A DNA stretch of 64,000 bases, taken from assembly GCA_947502975.1 (NCBI GenBank), contig CANNBV010000001.1, positions 992,001 to 1,056,000 on the forward strand, in the 5' to 3' direction. Of this stretch, positions 62,598 through 64,000 are shown one piece after another. Within the stretch, counting starts at the first letter, position 1, and each line of letters opens with the position of its first letter. The stretch comes from an uncultured Flavobacteriaceae bacterium (lineage in GTDB: Bacteria > Bacteroidota > Bacteroidia > Flavobacteriales > Flavobacteriaceae). Made by a program: the position numbers and the translations under genes. A model generated the notes under the pieces. The model searched no databases and was not told where the DNA came from. It saw only the letters and a list, made by a program, of their open reading frames with translations.

Positions 62598-63914
62598 TTA
62601 ACTTCTCAATTTTTCTAAAGCTGATACTACCGCACTATGTGTTACCGTTTCTGTTTTAAAATATTCAACTAAATTTTGTTTTTCAGAATCATTTGCTTCA
62701 AACTGATTCAAAATATTCATCAAATGCATTTTCATGTGTCCTTCTTGAATTCCAGTGGTAGTCAAAGAACGTAAAGCTGCGAAATTTTGTGCTAAACCAG
62801 CAACAGCTACAATTTGCATCAATTCTTTAGCTGTGGGTTTCCCCAACATTTCCAATGCTAATTTTACTAAGGGGTGTAAGCCAGTTAGTCCACCAACGGT
62901 TCCTAAAGCCAAGGGGATTTCTAGCCAAAATTTAAAAATACCATCTTTAACTTCAGCATGCGACAAGCTACTATAACTACCGCCTCGAGATGCGTAGGCG
63001 TGAACACCAGCTTCTACAGCTCTAAAATCGTTACCAGTTGCCAAAACAACAGCATCGATACCATTCATTATACCTTTATTATGTGTAACGGCTCGAAATG
63101 GTTCAACTTCCGCAATTTTAACGGCCTCAGTAAATTTCTTTGCGAAAGCTTCTCCTGAGATTTTTGAGTTTTCAGCCAATGCTTCAACTGGACAACTCAC
63201 TTCAGCTTTAACTAGGCATTCTGGAACATAATTAGAAAGAATGCTCATGATGATATCGATGTGCCTTTCTTCTGAAGAAAAGCCATCAAAATACAACGCT
63301 TTAGTTTTAAATGTTTTTGCAAATTGTTCCAAACATGAGTTGATAAAATTGGCTCCCATAGCATCTAAGGTTTCAAAAGACGTATGCAGTTGATAATAGC
63401 CTTCAATATCGGATGTTTTATCTCGTAACTCTATATCTAAAATTCCACCGCCACGTTTTTCCATATTAGAGGTTATGGGGCTTGCTTCTTCTAGCAATTG
63501 TGGTTTTATAAAAGTAAAATAGGCTTCTAAATGTTTCTGATTTCCATAAAATTTAAAATGAACTTGTCCAATTTTTTTAGTTGAAATCACTTCAGTTTTA
63601 AACCCGCCTCTATCCATCCAAAACTTAGCAGCTTTGCTTGCTGCTGCTACAACTGAACTTTCTTCAATAGCCATTGGAATTGTATAGGTATTGCCATTTA
63701 TTATGAAATTTGGGGCTACACCTAATGGTAAATAGTAATTGGTAATGGTGTTTTCAATAAACTCATCATGGAGTTGTTGTAATTTTTCATCAGCATTCCA
63801 ATATTGTGTCAAAATCTGTTTTGCATTTGTGTCATCAGAAAAATATGTTTTAACGATCCAATCAATTTTTTCAGACTTAGAAAGTTTAGAAAACCCAGAA
63901 ATTGTTTTACTCAT
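62598..63914 (-). CDS. mvaA: Hydroxymethylglutaryl-CoA reductase, class II
   Basis: I choose ATG 63914 (438 residues); a longer frame from TTG 63938 overlaps the -7 promoter element. The enzyme converts HMG-CoA to mevalonate (or the reverse), the first committed step of isoprenoid precursor synthesis. Visible motifs are EESSVVAAASKAAKFWMDRG with the catalytic Glu, NKGIMNGIDAVVLATGNDFR with catalytic Lys and Asp, and the C-terminal GIQEGHMKMHL with catalytic His. Class II (degradative-type) sequences such as this serve biosynthesis in many Bacteroidota. The GIY-YIG/GHMP kinase fusion follows 73 bp downstream on the same strand, and the two may share a transcript. Confidence 0.95.
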   Translation of the reverse strand: MSKTISGFSKLSKSEKIDWIVKTYFSDDTNAKQILTQYWNADEKLQQLHDEFIENTITNYYLPLGVAPNFIINGNTYTIPMAIEESSVVAAASKAAKFWMDRGGFKTEVISTKKIGQVHFKFYGNQKHLEAYFTFIKPQLLEEASPITSNMEKRGGGILDIELRDKTSDIEGYYQLHTSFETLDAMGANFINSCLEQFAKTFKTKALYFDGFSSEERHIDIIMSILSNYVPECLVKAEVSCPVEALAENSKISGEAFAKKFTEAVKIAEVEPFRAVTHNKGIMNGIDAVVLATGNDFRAVEAGVHAYASRGGSYSSLSHAEVKDGIFKFWLEIPLALGTVGGLTGLHPLVKLALEMLGKPTAKELMQIVAVAGLAQNFAALRSLTTTGIQEGHMKMHLMNILNQFEANDSEKQNLVEYFKTETVTHSAVVSALEKLRS

Positions 63915-63935
63915 ATTAGCATGCTTTTTAAAGTG

Positions 63936-63943
63936 CAAAGATA
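63936..63943 (-). promoter_or_regulatory. -7 element of the HMG-CoA reductase promoter
   Basis: On the minus strand TATCTTTG matches TAnnTTTG exactly, 21 bp before the ATG. A matching -33 TTTG is not evident at the usual distance. The element shows that the TTG at 63938 is not a start. The remaining 57 bases to the window end hold nothing else that I can support. Confidence 0.5.
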
Positions 63944-64000
63944 CTACTCTTGGTACGAAAATTGAACATCTGCATAAACGGCGTTATTTAACTGTTAATA

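Noticed and set aside
63915-63938. A TTG start for HMG-CoA reductase at 63938
   Set aside because: It overlaps the TATCTTTG -7 element; ATG 63914 lies 21 bp beyond it.
1-64000. CRISPR arrays, IS elements, rRNA genes and further tRNAs
   Set aside because: I saw no spaced direct-repeat arrays, transposase genes or rRNA sequence on either strand, and only one tRNA. Opposite-strand open frames inside long genes, such as those within the permeases, lack family features or promoters and are treated as chance.

Overview
The window looks like chromosome from a marine-type Flavobacteriaceae bacterium (Bacteroidota). The DNA is AT-rich. Several genes are preceded by the Bacteroidota -33/-7 promoter pattern (TTTG ... 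TAnnTTTG), starts are A-rich rather than Shine-Dalgarno-led, and one giant secreted protein ends in a type IX secretion sorting domain. The coaX / outer-membrane barrel / TPR / lptC / CNNM / PpiD order and the class II HMG-CoA reductase next to a GYDIA-motif GHMP kinase also fit this family.

Layout. (1) 1-1333: the 3' part of a sodium:solute symporter gene ending in a strong terminator. (2) 8664-1452, minus strand: an operon for a lipoprotein dehydrogenase/cytochrome c, a three-part TRAP transporter (DctP, DctQ, DctM) and a LacI-type regulator. (3) 8850-11535, minus strand: a histidine kinase and an NtrC-type response regulator with a GAFTGA loop. (4) 11839-39152, plus strand: a 27-kb export locus. 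It holds a membrane-fusion adaptor, ABC ATPase 1, eight different 790-811-residue double-FtsX (MacB-like) permeases, an embedded lipoprotein esterase, an embedded secreted TIM-barrel-like protein, a head-GIN protein, ABC ATPase 2 and a TolC-like channel. (5) 39337-41999: a TPR histidine kinase and a LuxR-type regulator, followed by (6) 42157-52981, an operon for secreted proteins (tail-collar-like protein, 2844-residue LamG/T9SS protein, a smaller protein sharing one of its modules, and a lipoprotein). (7) 53049-53121: tRNA-Phe on the minus strand. (8) 53272-61163: core envelope genes. (9) 63914-61214, minus strand: HMG-CoA reductase and a GHMP kinase fused in frame to a GIY-YIG nuclease module lying among palindromic repeats.

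How it fits together. The main discovery is the regulation and composition of the export locus. An identical 22-bp sigma-54-like promoter core lies before the adaptor gene (11792-11813) and before the head-GIN/ATPase2/TolC operon (36221-36242). At both sites a GTGT...CGAACAC dyad ends exactly 53 bp before the TGGCA element. The NtrC-type activator is encoded next to the first site. This suggests one switch turns on both ends of a tripartite efflux machine in which one adaptor, one outer-membrane channel and two ATPases serve eight alternative permeases. ATPase 2 has altered residues next to its signature motif and in its D-loop, so the two ATPases may play unequal roles. The substrate is unknown.

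Two smaller systems also stand out. Three TACGTA palindromes at 10- and 20-bp spacing lie between the LuxR-type regulator and the secreted-protein operon. The GIY-YIG module sits inside a mevalonate-pathway kinase gene and is bordered by short direct and inverted repeats, as if a small repeat-linked nuclease element had inserted without breaking the frame.
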